A DNA stretch of 64,000 bases from Orthonyx spaldingii (taxonomy: Eukaryota; Chordata; Aves; Passeriformes; Orthonychidae): positions 1,123,403-1,187,402 of the forward strand of contig VZTJ01002475.1 of the NCBI GenBank assembly GCA_013397795.1, written 5' to 3'. The notes under the pieces are model-generated. The model ran no database searches. It was not told the DNA's origin and worked only from the letters and a program-made list of their open reading frames with translations. A program made the translations under genes and the position numbers. Below, piece after piece: positions 11,285-22,575 of this stretch. Within the stretch, counting starts at the first letter, position 1; each line of letters begins with the position of its first letter.

Positions 11285-11525
11285 TGTGACAGCACAGAAA
11301 CCTCTTTTCTCGTGAGAAAAATCTATTTGTTCATGTAAACAGAGATAAAGGTGTTCATAGCTCTCATGAATCCAGGTGGCCAATTAGCTGCAGGAGGCAT
11401 ACAGCTATTGGCCAATCATGTGAGAGTCCATTTTGTATATAAAAGCTGAATTTAACAAATAAATTAACCTCTTTTGCCATTTGATCTCGACCTCTTCTTG
11501 TTTCAACATCGGCTCAACAGCGACA
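11285..11525 (+). mobile_element. solo LTR of a class II endogenous retrovirus
   Basis: A 241-bp element beginning TGTGAC and ending GCGACA (TGT...ACA terminal inverted repeat), flanked by identical 6-bp duplications. It carries two CCAAT boxes (11380-11384, 11412-11416), a TATA box TATATAAAAG (11436-11445) and a polyadenylation signal AATAAA (11458-11463). The AATAAA lies so close behind the TATA box that it should sit before or at the transcription start, as in avian alpharetroviruses with a very short R region. No gag, pol or env flanks it, so it is the product of LTR-LTR recombination. The family name is not assigned; class II is inferred from the 6-bp duplication and layout. Confidence 0.9.
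11436..11463 (+). promoter_or_regulatory. LTR core promoter and poly(A) signal
   Basis: TATATAAAAG at 11436 and AATAAA at 11458 lie within the solo LTR. Both are intact, so the LTR could in principle start or end transcripts on the plus strand. Activity is not shown by the sequence. Confidence 0.7.
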
Positions 11526-11531
11526 TTCCTC
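11526..11531. repeat. target-site duplication, right copy
   Basis: TTCCTC, an exact repeat of 11279-11284, directly follows the LTR's terminal CA. Confidence 0.88.
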
Positions 11532-11749
11532 CTTGAATCTCCCTGTTTTAAAGATGGGTTTTTAGTCCAATAAAGGATTTGAAAGTTAAGAAGTAAATTC
11601 CTAGAGAAACAAAAATCTTCAGAGCTGATTTTAGTGTCCTTGGGTAAAAAAGGAAACCAGTGGCCACAGTCTGAGAGCAAAGCACTTCACCTGCACCTTG
11701 CCAGCTTTTTTTTTCTCCTCTCTGCTCTGCTTTTGATGCGCACGGGGAC
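11532..11749. other. unique noncoding sequence
   Basis: No feature recognised beyond a short T-run at about 11706. Confidence 0.4.
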
Positions 11750-12010
11750 CGGGGACCTGGCAGCCCAGTGACACTGACGTGACACGTGTAATGAGGAGGA
11801 ATTAGTGTAAAACGTGGTGTATCACCAAATCAGCATCACCCAGGCGCCTGCTCCTTGGCATCCTGCCGGTTTCCATCTTGATCCGGGCATTGTTTAATTG
11901 CCTGATGGTTACACTTAATTTATTTATTTTTAACTTGCCGTGAGCACGGAGAAGTGGAAATTCAGCATTAGGAGATCGCTTAACAAAGGAGTCCTTTCCA
12001 GAGAGGTTGA
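11750..12010. other. candidate conserved noncoding element
   Basis: Unique sequence with retained CpGs (GACGTGACACG, AACGTGG, CCGGTTTCC and GATCGC) and AT-rich words (GAGGAATTAGTG, GTTTAATTGCC and CTTAATTTATTT). It contains no repeat and no credible open frame. The call rests on composition. Confidence 0.28.
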
Positions 12011-15000
12011 CTTCTCATGGCTTTTTTCCCTGGGATGTGAAGATTTCAGGCTCCAGCTGTGCCGAATCCTGGCAGATGGCAGCTAAAGCCCTGTGGTAAT
12101 GCTGGTGGATCCAGTGCTGCAGCATCCAGCTGGATTTTCCCTTCCAGCAGCAGCATCCTTTGCTCAGGATCCTCTCTTCCCTGCATGGATCATTCCTCAG
12201 CTGGAGGCTTCTTGGAGATACAGCAGTCGGAAAACCTGAGCATCAAAGAGCTGCTTGGGCTCTGCAGGTGGATCCTGGGCCATGAGCTGCTTGAATTGGT
12301 AAAAACGGGTCCTAAAGGAACATGCAGTCTCCCCAGCTGAGTTCAGCTCTCAAGGAACAACAGCCTCTGACCATGGAAATGCACCTGGGGAGGGCAGGTC
12401 AGCCCTGGCCATGCCCCAGCAGTCTCCAGATTTCCAGTCCAATTTTAGGACCGGTGAAAGTGGAGAGACTCCACATTCCCATGGGCAAGTCAGACCTTCT
12501 GGAGGAAGAGTGAAACAGCAAATTTAGAAAAGTTTCCCCTTTTCTCCATCCCGGCCAGGCAATGGGGCCTGGCTGCAAACATTAATCAGTTCAGCCATTT
12601 ACTGGTTTTATTTTTTCCCAAATCCCTATTTAGAAACTTTCTCCTATTTCTCTGAAGACAATTCCCTATCACCCCCTTTATCTGGTAGGGAGTGCTCTGA
12701 TCAACAGGAACTCTATGCTAGAAACAGCCTAATTAAGCAAAATTAACATTTTATCATCCAATACTAACATTTAATCCTATATTCATGCAGCCTGCTTTAA
12801 ATATACTCCCTGCACATCCCTTCCTGTAAGTCTCTCATGCTCTGCCAGCTCCACTCTGTTTTTATCCATAAGGAATTGAGCTGGTACCTGTGACAGGTGC
12901 AGAGTGTGTTGAATCTTTTGATCATCACACAAACCACTCATCCTGATGTCCTTTAATCTAAGCAATGCAAAGAAAATCCCATGCACTCGCTTTATGCTCC
13001 TTCCATCTCCCCGAGTTTAAACAGGAGGCTCCGCAGCTACAGATCAATGGACCTAAATTGTTTGTCTTTAACTTAGGTGGGTTTAAAGGAAAGCTGCTCA
13101 GCCCAGCTGTCTGCAAGTTCACAGGATGGGAAGGGCTCTGTGCTGTTTAGTGATGGGGGAATTTGAGTTACCTTTGAAAGCTGGTTTGGTTTTTACAGCA
13201 GTCAAGTAATTAAACAGGAGAGAAAAATCACAGTGCATCACTTACTGCTACATCCTCCATGTCTTCCTCGTGCTGAAGCTCAGAGTGAAATCCTTTCATT
13301 TATCAATTATTAAGAATTTCTATAATTCACAAATGTGGTTTGGATTTTTTTTTTTCGTGCCCTCTGGGAATTATGCCTGAATAATTTGTGTGAAATAGCC
13401 AATATTCCCATCTTGCTATTGGTTCACATGGGTGGGGTGAGCCATCTGTGTGTGGCTCATCCTCTTGCCTGGCTGGTTCTGGTTCCCAGCCAGTGAGGCA
13501 AGAATGTTGGGATGGAAGATCCCACTTTGTGATAAAACACAGCTCTGCTTTAGGTGAAGCGCCCACTCACACTTTCCCCCGCCATTAAGTAACTGAACAT
13601 TGTGGGGGAGAAGAGCAAAGGGGCAGTGGAGGGACTGGGGCTGCTCATGGTGCTCACCCAGCTTGGATGCAATCCCTGTGAGTCAGACAGGTTCTGCAGG
13701 TTAAATCCCTGCATTTTTTGCTCTTGGGTTCTTTCCTACAGCCTGAAGTCCACTGGCACCAAAGAAGCTTGAATAGACCCCAAAGAAGGGTTGTACCATG
13801 AGGCAGCTCCATACACCCTTCCCATTTCAGCTGCCCAAAGAGGTGTGAGGAGAGTCCAGGAGAACCCCCTGTTGAAAATGCAGCCTGTTGTTTTACCTCA
13901 TAGATAACCTAGAAGTTCACTTCAAATATAAACATTCTGCCATGAGCGGGGAGAAAATTTCTCACTGTGGGTCCCTGAATTCTTTATTTAGAAAAAGCAG
14001 GTGCTGTTCCCTTTAATGCTGCCACCAGGAGGTTACAAGCCAAAAAACCAAAAACCCCAACCCCAAACTCAAAGCTCTCTCCGTGCTATGCAAAATACCA
14101 CAGAAAGCTTTTTTCCATTACAGTGGTCACAGGCCATTTTGCTCTTCACTGGTGACAGGGGACCATTAGAATACAATTCCTGATGCCTGCGTATCGTAAT
14201 GAAAATCATATTTCTTCCTGAACTGCTACATCAATTGTCTTTTTAGTAACCTGGGAAGTGCAGCTCTATGCAAACCACGGAATGGTCCTTCACTCTTAAT
14301 CTGTTCCCCTGCAAGATAAGTGATAACTTCTTAATGTAACTTTCCAGTCTGGTAAATAAGAAGCAGCTACAACATGATCCTGTGGTTTAAATAGAATCGT
14401 CTTCCTGAGACTGAGGAGCTGCTTTCCATCCTCCCCTGGGCAGGAAAACTGATTTTGATAAAATCAGAGCATCCCTCTCTGTCTCTCTCCCTCTCCTTCC
14501 CTGGCACCTGCCTGAAAATCTGCAGGCAGGCCCATTTGCATTTCTGAAATCGTGTGCTGTGGGAACTAGGACTACAAAAATTATGTGTTGGTGGCAAGAT
14601 GCTGCCCCAGCTCATCTGTGCAGCACTGCACGGAGCAGGGATGGAGCCAGGAGCTTGGGGCTGGCCTGGGAGCCAAGGGGCAGGGGGAGTGTGGGTGGTG
14701 GGGTAGGAAGGAGACAGCAGTGGGGACCCCCCTGCCATCCCTGCCACCAGGCACCGGTGCCACCACTCTGCCAGCACTGATTTCTTTACCTGCGACCTCC
14801 CTGCTGAGCTCTGTGTGACGCTCTGGGGCCAGCAAGCTGCTGGCTGTAGCTGCTCCCGGGGCATCTGGGGCATCCCAAATGGGAGGTGGGCACTGGGGAG
14901 GGAGCTGGGATCCAGGACAGCCAGCAGGGACATCCTGACCCCTTTGGAGATGTCCCAGCACCACGGACTGCAGGCTCCAGTGCTGCCTCACCCGTGTGCT

Positions 15001-15031
15001 ACAAACGATTCAACCAAGGGAAGGGAACTGA
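12011..15031. other. unique noncoding DNA, no gene seen
   Basis: About 3 kb with no recognised gene, RNA or repeat. GC-rich parts (12060-12500 and 14560-15030) give open frames of 130-190 codons with Pro/Ser-rich, non-domain translations. AT-rich parts lie at about 12570-12990 and 13190-13410. T/A runs at about 13348 are short. Confidence 0.45.
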
Positions 15032-15185
15032 GAACCACGGGGTCATTGAGCCTCCAACACCATCAGGTCCAGCCACTGACCCAGCACTAACCCACGTCAG
15101 TAAGTCCCACATGCACCTGGTGTTTGAACACTTACAGGGATGGTGACTCCACCACTTCCCTGGGCAGCCTGTCCCATGGAATTCC
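15032..15185 (-). mobile_element. CR1 LINE 3' fragment, third tail type
   Basis: Reverse-orientation, diverged CR1 of the subfamily whose tail, read on the plus strand, gives 'tccaaca...catcaggtcc', 'actgacccagcactaaccc', 'taagtcccacatgcac', 'acagggatggtgactcc' and 'accacttccctgggcagcc'. The octamer tail has decayed and the match fades after about 15185. Confidence 0.82.
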
Positions 15186-15769
15186 TGGTGATGGCAGAGA
15201 CTTGGGTGTGTTACATGGAAGTGGCCCCCAGCCCAATCCCTGCAGCATCTCCTGGGGGCTGGGGACACCTGCCCAGCTGAGTGACACAACCTGATCACGC
15301 ATGAGCCTCACCTCCCACCAAAACTGAGAAACCAAGGAAAGAAATTTGAATCAAAAACCTGGAAACATTTTATTGCAGGCAGCATTGTAGCTGGAAAGAT
15401 TTCCCTCCTGAAGCTTTGACTTTTTTGTAGTTCTACTTATTGTACTGCCCCAAGCCTACATTTTAAATTTTTTTAAAATAGAAACGAAGATTTCTCTTTG
15501 CAAAGACTTCCTTGGCTCCAGGCAGGGAGCCCTGAGGAGCTGCCAGCCCCTCCCTGGGGAAGCAGCCAGCACAGGAATGGTGCCAGCACCAAACACCCCC
15601 CTGGCTGCCCCTCTCCACTGCTGGCAGTCCCCATCCCTTTCAATCCCTTTTCCAGGCATCCCAACCAGGAAAAGAGAGGATGAACCCTGGCTCCAGCTTG
15701 GTCAAGATAGGAGCACGCTGCTCTTTTCCATCTTTTCCCTGTCATTCACGTGCACCTTGAGGGACAAAT
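15186..15769. other. unique noncoding sequence
   Basis: No gene or repeat recognised. A short AT-rich run lies at 15460-15480. Confidence 0.42.
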
Positions 15770-16180
15770 AATTCAATCTGCTGGCGGATTGGCAAAGACT
15801 TTAATGAAAACACTATTTATTTGTTGTTGTCTGATACATCAGCAGTGACAAGGCGAGGGACTGAGTAATCACAGGTCTGGAAGGGCTGAGCAGAGCAGGG
15901 CAGAGCGTGCCACCAGCGTAGGAGTGCTCCAAAAATGTATGATTTCAGATTCTGGTTTAATTAGAATTTATTTTAAGTGGGTTTGCATCAACTAATGAAA
16001 CAACTGTCATTGATGAACTGCTGCTGGGCAGGCTCGAGTAGATTTTCATCTCTAAGCAGCAGCTCAGGCAGCTCGTGTGAGGGGAGACTGAGGAAAGTCT
16101 ATTAGAGACAGACATCAATTTAAAATCACTCATCTGAAGGAGTGTCGATGCAGAGGGGAAACCATTAGAGAATTGTCACC
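15770..16180. other. candidate conserved noncoding element
   Basis: Unique sequence with GACTTTAATGAAAAC, TGGTTTAATTAGAATTTA (about 15954), CATCAACTAATG, TCATTGATGAAC and CATCAATTTAAAATC. No repeat signature and no credible frame are present. It resembles a developmental enhancer by word content, unverified. Confidence 0.3.
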
Positions 16181-17840
16181 GGGTAGCTGATCCACACCCA
16201 GGGCCCACCTGAAAAACAAAATGCTGGTGTAGGCAGCTGGCTGTGTTCCCTGCCGGAAGGGGAGCGGTTCTTGTCTGAGCATCGTGACCCGAAAGTTCAT
16301 GGTGTGTGTGGGGAAGAGTTCGGGAGGCTGCTGGCAGACAAATGTGCATCCCCAGGCTGCCCACAGCTGCTTTTGCAGGCAGTCCAGGGAAGGGGCACCT
16401 CAGGGATGATTGAAAATGCCATTCTGCTCATGGGGAAACTGAGGCACAGCAAAGCCATGCGAATTCCTCGAGCTTAACCTGTCTGTGGGACACCACAGGA
16501 ATAAGCTGGGCTTTCTTGAGGATTGCTCCTGCAGTCCAACCCCTGTGTTACCCCTCACCCTTCCAGAGCCTCAGTCCAGGTGAATCCAGAAACAGCTGGG
16601 CACTGCTGTGCTTTGGAAAGGCCCTGTGGGGTTTGCCAGACCTGCACTGAGCAGTGCCCTGGGTGGGTGCTGGCAGGGGCTGATGCAGGGACATTCCCCA
16701 GGCCAGGAGTGACCCGGGGTGTGAAATCACAGGGACAAAGTGTCCAAATCGCTGCTGATCACTCAGATGCTGCCTCCCATCACATTTCATCGAGGCTTGG
16801 GATGAACCTGTCCCTCAGACCTCTGGAGTCAGTTCTCCCTCACTCTCAGCGGGTGAGGGCTCCCCTGGGCTGCTCCTTGGTCTCCTGAGAGGGAGTTGAT
16901 GCCAGACCTGGCTCCTGGAGGCAGCTTTCCAGTGGTGGGTACCACAACCAGGCCTGGCCTGGACGCGTGGGAGGGCAGTGCCCAGATTCCCTGGGATTTG
17001 CACGGAGCAGCTGTGCTGGAGAAAAAGCAGAGGAGAGGCCTGAGGCACTTCTGAGGCACTTCCCAAAGAGGAACCTGTGAGACAGCCCGAGTCACAGGGA
17101 TGGAGATGGAGAGAAAAGTGAGGAAATCATTGTAAGGAAAGATAATTCTCTATTTATGGCTATAATAAGGAAACTGTAATTATTACATGGACAATAATAA
17201 AACCCAAGCACTGCTGATCGCTCTGGTGCTGTTTCCCACCTCCTCTCACTGCAGGCTGCAGGTGATGGAGACGTGGGCTTTGTCCCAGGGAAGACCTGGG
17301 ACTGTTACACAGCAGCTCCTGCTGCAGATCCAGACACAATCAGGGCAGGAAGGGAAATCATCCAAAGGATGTTTGACACAGGAGAATTTGTTTTTACCTC
17401 TTTCCTTTAGAAAGCACAGCAAAGCAAAACAAGTTAGGAAATTACATGCATGCTTTTGGAATGAGACCGTAGCTCAGGGTCATCTGTGTTTATTTCCAAC
17501 ATTTTATCTTATTTCCGTGGGCATTTTCTCAAAACAAGGCTTTGGGGTTTTTCCTTTTCTAGCCCGAGCTCTGAAAGGTAAGTTTAGGTCTGACCTGTCA
17601 CAAACAACCCGAAATCACACTGCACACACATTCCTGCCACTGCACTCCCCTCCCCTGTCCACTTGCACCACGACTTTTTCTTTCACCGTTTGCTCTCCTG
17701 GAATAAACAAGGATGCAAACACAGCCTGCATGATCCAGGAGCACGCTGATGACCCCCACATTTAGATGACACTGGCTCTTCTTGTGATCAAATCAAGCAT
17801 TGACGTGGCAACTGCAGCCCAGCTGGGGTCCCAAAGCAAT
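16181..17840. other. unique noncoding sequence with a 192-codon open frame
   Basis: An ATG-initiated frame on the plus strand (17187-17765, 192 codons) begins with a hydrophobic stretch resembling a signal peptide. No domain is recognised in it. Frames of this length are expected by chance in a window this large, so it is not called as a gene. The remainder is unique sequence. Confidence 0.35.
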
Positions 17841-18046
17841 GCTGGGGAGCAGGGCTGGCATCAAAAACTGCTGGGAATCATGGCTGGCATCCTCCTTCCT
17901 GCATCCCAAAACTGCTGGGGAGCAGGGCTGGCATCCTCCTTCCTGCATCCCAAAACTGTGCTGGGAACCAGGGCTGGCATCTTCTTTCCTTCATCCCCAA
18001 ACTGCTGGGATCAGTGTTGGCATCCTCCTCCCTGCACCAGCCTCAG
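17841..18046. repeat. 44-bp minisatellite, about 5 copies
   Basis: Tandem copies of a unit beginning GCTGGG, followed by AGCAGGGCTGGCATC and CTTCCTGCATCCCAAAACT. The first copy is short (17841-17869). Three copies of 44 bp follow (17870-17913, 17914-17957 and 17960-18003), with a 2-base spacer before the last of them. A decayed final copy starts at 18004. The sequence is unrelated to the CR1 tails. Confidence 0.93.
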
Positions 18047-18355
18047 AATCTGACTCTCCCTCTCAGCCACCACATTGGGAGCCACCAGCCCAGCCCCGTC
18101 CTCCTCCAAACCAAGCAACACATCCTGGGTGGGTTCTGCAGGATCAGAGCTCTGGAAAAGTTCATTTTCCAGCTGAGGCAGTGCCTGGCCTGGCAGCAGC
18201 AGGAGGTCTCTCCTGCCTCGCTCCTGGAGAAGGCAGTTTGGAGGGGAAAAGAATTGGGAGCTATTTAATTTTAATTTTTTTCAGCGGAAAGAGGGGAAAA
18301 TTTCTGTTGCGTGTGGATTTTTTTTTCTCCCCTCTTCTTTATTATTTTTCTGGAC
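18047..18355. other. unique noncoding sequence
   Basis: GC-rich, then T-rich, leading into the inverted-repeat arm. No gene is seen. Confidence 0.42.
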
Positions 18356-18572
18356 TGAAATGGATTTTTTTGATATATTGAATATATTTAATATTCAAAT
18401 GCTGCGAATTTGCAGGACGGAGCAGACAGAGACTGCCTCTTGCGATAAGAGACATTATTACTGTTGTGAAGAATTCCTTTAAGATTCCATCTTAATCATT
18501 CTCCTATTGAAATGGAAGAATAAAGTAATAAAATTAGATGTTTTGAAAAGACTTGATTAAAAAAGTAATTAT
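18356..18572 (+). repeat. inverted-repeat element, arm A
   Basis: This 217-bp AT-rich sequence has a reverse-complement partner at 33346-33553. By hand alignment the first 177 bases differ from the partner at 8 positions plus one 4-base insertion (in CAGACAGAG). Bases 18462-18532 are identical to 33381-33451 in reverse complement (71 in a row). Similarity continues less well, with a 6-base insertion, to the GTAATTAT end at 18572. There is no TG...CA end, poly-A tail, octamer tail or target duplication. The words TGAAATGGA occur near both ends of the core. Confidence 0.93.
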
Positions 18573-18744
18573 CCTGCCAGCCCGTGGATTCCCATGTCCT
18601 GCCAGGTTCCTCCAGCTCGGGCCCTCTCCTCGCCAAGCCCCTCAGAAAAATCCCACGGGGATGGAACAATTTTGTGTCAGGGCACCTGCAAGGCACAGCT
18701 TCTTCTCCTCTTGTCCCTCTGGAGATGCTTTGGGGCTGTTTTGG
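18573..18744. other. unique noncoding sequence
   Basis: Nothing recognised. Confidence 0.4.
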
Positions 18745-18862
18745 GGGCTGGTCCTGTCCCCCACAGGGTGGGATTTTTGGGATGTTCTGTGCAGGGTACG
18801 GATTTGGACTTGCTGAACCTCATGAGTCCCTTCCAGCTCAGGATATTCCTTGGTTTTGTCAT
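18745..18862 (+). mobile_element. CR1 LINE 3' fragment, decayed
   Basis: The last bases of the CR1 subfamily seen at 4150-4485: 'cagggtgggatttttggga', 'gttctgtgcagggtacgg', 'tttggacttgctgaacc' and 'gtcccttccagctcagg', followed by ATATTC. The terminal octamers are degraded. Confidence 0.8.
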
Positions 18863-20405
18863 TCCTCTCTCCCCAGGCAGGGAGACGAAGCAGCCCCACA
18901 CATCCCACCCTCCCCTGGCAGCTCTGGATGCCCACGGGTGACCACGCACGGGGCTGGGCAGGGTGCCCACAGGTGCCCTCCAGACCCTCCCGGAGGCAGG
19001 GAAAGGCTGGAGGGAAAGGCACAGCTTCCTCTGGCAGCCTCAATTCCTGCTCTGTGGCTTCACCAGCCCGTGGGAGCGTGCACAGGAACCCCTTGAGGTT
19101 TGGGGCACTCAGCACCCCCAGCATCCCCTTTGGAAGTGTCTCAGGCACCATTTCTGGGTGACAACCTGGGGCTGGGGTCCCCTGTGCCCCAGCCCATGGT
19201 CCCGACACCTCTGAGCAGGACAGACAGGACACAGGATGATGCCCCACGCCTGGGAACACCCTCCTGGGCCATGGGGTGGGTCTGCCCAAGCACCGGCCCC
19301 AGCTGCAACTGTGCTGAGGGACAGGATTCCCCCAGGAGGAGGAGAGGAGGGGTGGCTGCACTCGGAGCTCTGCTGGGCCTCCCAGGCCCTCCCAGCTGTA
19401 ATTGTGGTGCTCATTCATTCTGCATTTCTAATGGGGAAACACAGATGGTGGCAGCTGAGTGCAAAATGCATCCATTAAAATCTGCTGCTGATTGTTCCTC
19501 GTAATGGGCTTGGGGTTTTTTGAAATATGCTGCAGAGAACACACACACACCCATCGGGAGTGGAACAGGTTACAGGAGGTTGTGTCTGTCTCTTGCCCAT
19601 TGCCAGGCTGTTTTTGGCCATTATTTATGATTTTCATAGCAGAAAAGCTGGAGAGCCATTCCTGCTGGAGCTGAATGGGAGTTAGATATGTCCTGACTGA
19701 ATATGTTCTGCAACCGGAGACTTGAGGCCTCCCAAGGAGGATGTCTGTCCCAGGAGAAGGGCTACCTGCACTCCAAGGCTGCCCTTTAAACAGCTGGAGG
19801 CTCTGGTGGCACCTGGAAAAGCAGGGTGAGACCTTGCTGGACATCCTGAATGCAAGGATATTTAGTCTGAAGGATAATCTTGAGAAGAGAAGCTCTGCCT
19901 GGCTCTGTGCACAAGATTCATTTTTGTATATGAAGCTCCTTCAGCTGCAAGGGGTTGATCTTACTCACTCCAGGACAGAAGTGGAAATATATTTGGTCAC
20001 AGAGAGATTTTTGGGAGCCAGGAGTGTCCCTGAGACCAGCCCCATGCAGCCAGGCTCCTTCTGCTGGGGAGGAAAACACTTTTGTGCTAAAATCCACCAC
20101 TTTCTGCCTGAGGAACTTTGGTGAAACAAGAGGAGGGACACCGGGGATGTGGCTCCTGCTGAGCATGGCAGGGTGCCGTGGGCATGGAGGAAAGGAGGTG
20201 CCATCTCTCCCAAACCTGAGAAGCCAGCTCAGAGCTTTATTATCCACAATGCCCCTTCATCATCCACCACCTGCAGGTCAGAGCACCCGTGAGACCAGCA
20301 CATCCATGGGGGCACCAGGGAAAACCTCCCAGATGGGGCCAAAATGTGATGCCAAGAGCAGACAAACGCACTGGTGGCCAGAGCTGGGAGTATGCTGGGC
20401 TGGGA
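18863..20405. other. unique noncoding sequence
   Basis: GC-rich unique DNA with overlapping non-domain open frames on both strands (up to 258 codons on the minus strand, running into the CR1 tail). A short (CA)n run lies at about 19540. No exon can be supported. Confidence 0.42.
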
Positions 20406-20535
20406 TGATTCCACATCCCAGACACTGCTCATCCCACAGCCCTGCAGCCCCATCCCAGGGGTGATTCCACATCCCAGACACTGCTCATCCCACAGCCCTG
20501 CTGGCACTGACAGCCCTGCAGCCCCATCGCAGGGA
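20406..20535. repeat. 56-bp tandem duplication
   Basis: A unit starting GATTCCACATCCCAGACACT and ending CCCATCCCAGGGGT (20407-20462) is followed directly by a second copy from 20463. The second copy has an insertion (CTGGCACTGACAG) before its last third. Confidence 0.93.
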
Positions 20536-22575
20536 TTTGCCAGCCCGTCCAGCTCTGCCTGCAGCCCTGCACCACCTCCCTGCTCAGGCCTGCCTGCACC
20601 ACTCACACTCTGCCCCCTTGCCACGAAAAGCCATCATTTTGCTGGGGAGAATTTCCGAGCTGTCAGGGTTTGCCCCAGGCCGGGGTCTGAGCGGAGCTCC
20701 CGGCACTGTGGCAGTGACCCTACAATTAAGAGGTGTGGGGGACACTGCTCCCAGCCGGCTCCCTGAGCACTTATATTTCAGTTTGGGCTACATCCAGCCC
20801 TGGTAAATCCATTAATTACACTCATACAGCGACATTTACTGACAAATGAAAGATTTCGTTATATCTGCCTGCTTCCTCAAGCACAGTCAGACCTCAGACA
20901 AGCTCCCCTGAGCCCTGGCCCCGATTATTGAAGTACCAGTGCTGGACCTCCTTGTTGCACACACGCCTCACCTGTGGGGACGATTTAGCCAAAGATCTTT
21001 TCTCTGATCTCCGTTGTGCTGCTTGGGTCCGGGGGCTACAGAAGGCAAGGCTGGCTTCATCCTCCCCAGCCTGGCTTTTGCACCGTGCAGGGACACAGGA
21101 GGCATCTCACTTCCAGGGAGAGAGAGGAGGTGCATTAAACTTTCATGGAAACAAGTCAGCGACAAAGGCAGAACATGAGCTCTTCCCTTGGCAGCAGCTC
21201 AGGAGTCTCCAGGCCCTGCCCTGCAGCACAGGGAGCAGGCACTGGTGCCAGGAAGGGCAGACTCTCTCAGCAACTCTGATCCGTACTGCAAGGGATGTCC
21301 ATGTGGCCATGGCAGCTCCAGGTGTGCTCTCTGAAATCTGCTTTGTCCCACCAGCGTGTGGGTTTGAGCCCCAGGATGTGCCGAGGCAGTCAGAGATGAG
21401 AAAGCTTGGAAGGAGGGAGTCTGAGCTCTGGGGCAGGTTTGGGTGCAGCTCCTGAGCTCTGCAGAGTTTCACTGGAGGATGCGACCTGCACAGGTAAGGG
21501 AGCAATCAGGGGCAGTCTGGCTCCATGCAGAGGCCATTTCCCAGGATGGGATCCTCCTGTAAAGCCTGTCACCCTCTGCTCTGCCTCACCCCAGAGGCTG
21601 TGCTGCCCTCAGCTCTGTTCAGCCAATTCCAGACACTGTGATGGGAGAGGAGAGGGGTGGGATGGAGAGAACAAATTCCTGGGAGTGCTGTGTTGGAGCA
21701 GCTTCCACAGCAGCTTTGAACAGCCAGCTGCCTTCAGACCAGAGCAGGTTTCCACCTTTAGGATTTGCCCATCAGGAATTCTGCCTCTGCTCGCACCCCA
21801 TCCCAGGGATCTACCACACTCACCTCAACCCTGAACCCTGACAACCCCTCCAAGAAGAACTCACCCCACATCTTTTTGGGTTCACCTCTAGTCCTCCCCG
21901 GGAGGGCTGCAGGGGCTGTGGACCAGCTCCCTGACAAAGTGTGAGGACGTGCTGCTCACCTGCATCCTGCACATGTCCGTCAGTGGGAGCTGCCACAAGC
22001 CCTGCTTGGGACACCCAGGGACTGCTCCCTGCAAGGAAAAACCCCGAGCCTCGACCCTGGAAAGCTGCTGTACCCAGTATTATTTCTGGCAGATCGCTGG
22101 TGCTTAAATGACAGCTACATTAGCTGAGTCAATGCTGAGGATGTAAATGTGCAGCTGGCAGAGCTGGTGTTTGAGCAATAAGACACGGCAGCGGTTGGGG
22201 TTTGAAGTGATTGGTGCCTGTGGTGGGTGTGCAGAGGCAGCAGGATGAAGGTCAAGAGGCTGGAAGGGCTGGCAGAGCACAGGGATCCCCGTGGTGGGCA
22301 CTGCAGGGCCCCGGGCTGGCAGGACAGAGCTGGGCACTCTCCGAGCACCCTCACCCTGAGGGGACCTTGCCTGTGGCCAGCAGATGCTGAGCAGGGCTGG
22401 TGTGGCGTCAGTGGCTCTGTGAGGACTTGGTTGGGCTGTGCAGGTGTCTGTGGCACTGCTGTCCCCTCTCTGTCCCCTACAGGTGTCCGTGGGTCCCATG
22501 TGCTGTGCCCCCTCCATCCCAGCTGCTCCAGAAGGAAAACTGGGGGCAGGTACAGATGTGTCCCCATGCTGGGGA
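20536..22575. other. unique noncoding sequence with a small AT-rich island
   Basis: Mostly GC-rich unique DNA. A short AT-rich island at about 20800-20880 holds CATTAATTACACTC and AAAGATTTCG words. No gene is recognised. Confidence 0.42.

Noticed and set aside
17187..17765. 192-codon frame with a signal-peptide-like start
   Set aside because: About one frame of this length is expected by chance in 64 kb, and no domain or splice context supports it.
18642..19418. 258-codon minus-strand open frame
   Set aside because: It runs through the CR1 tail at 18745-18862, is low-complexity, and overlaps several open frames on the other strand.
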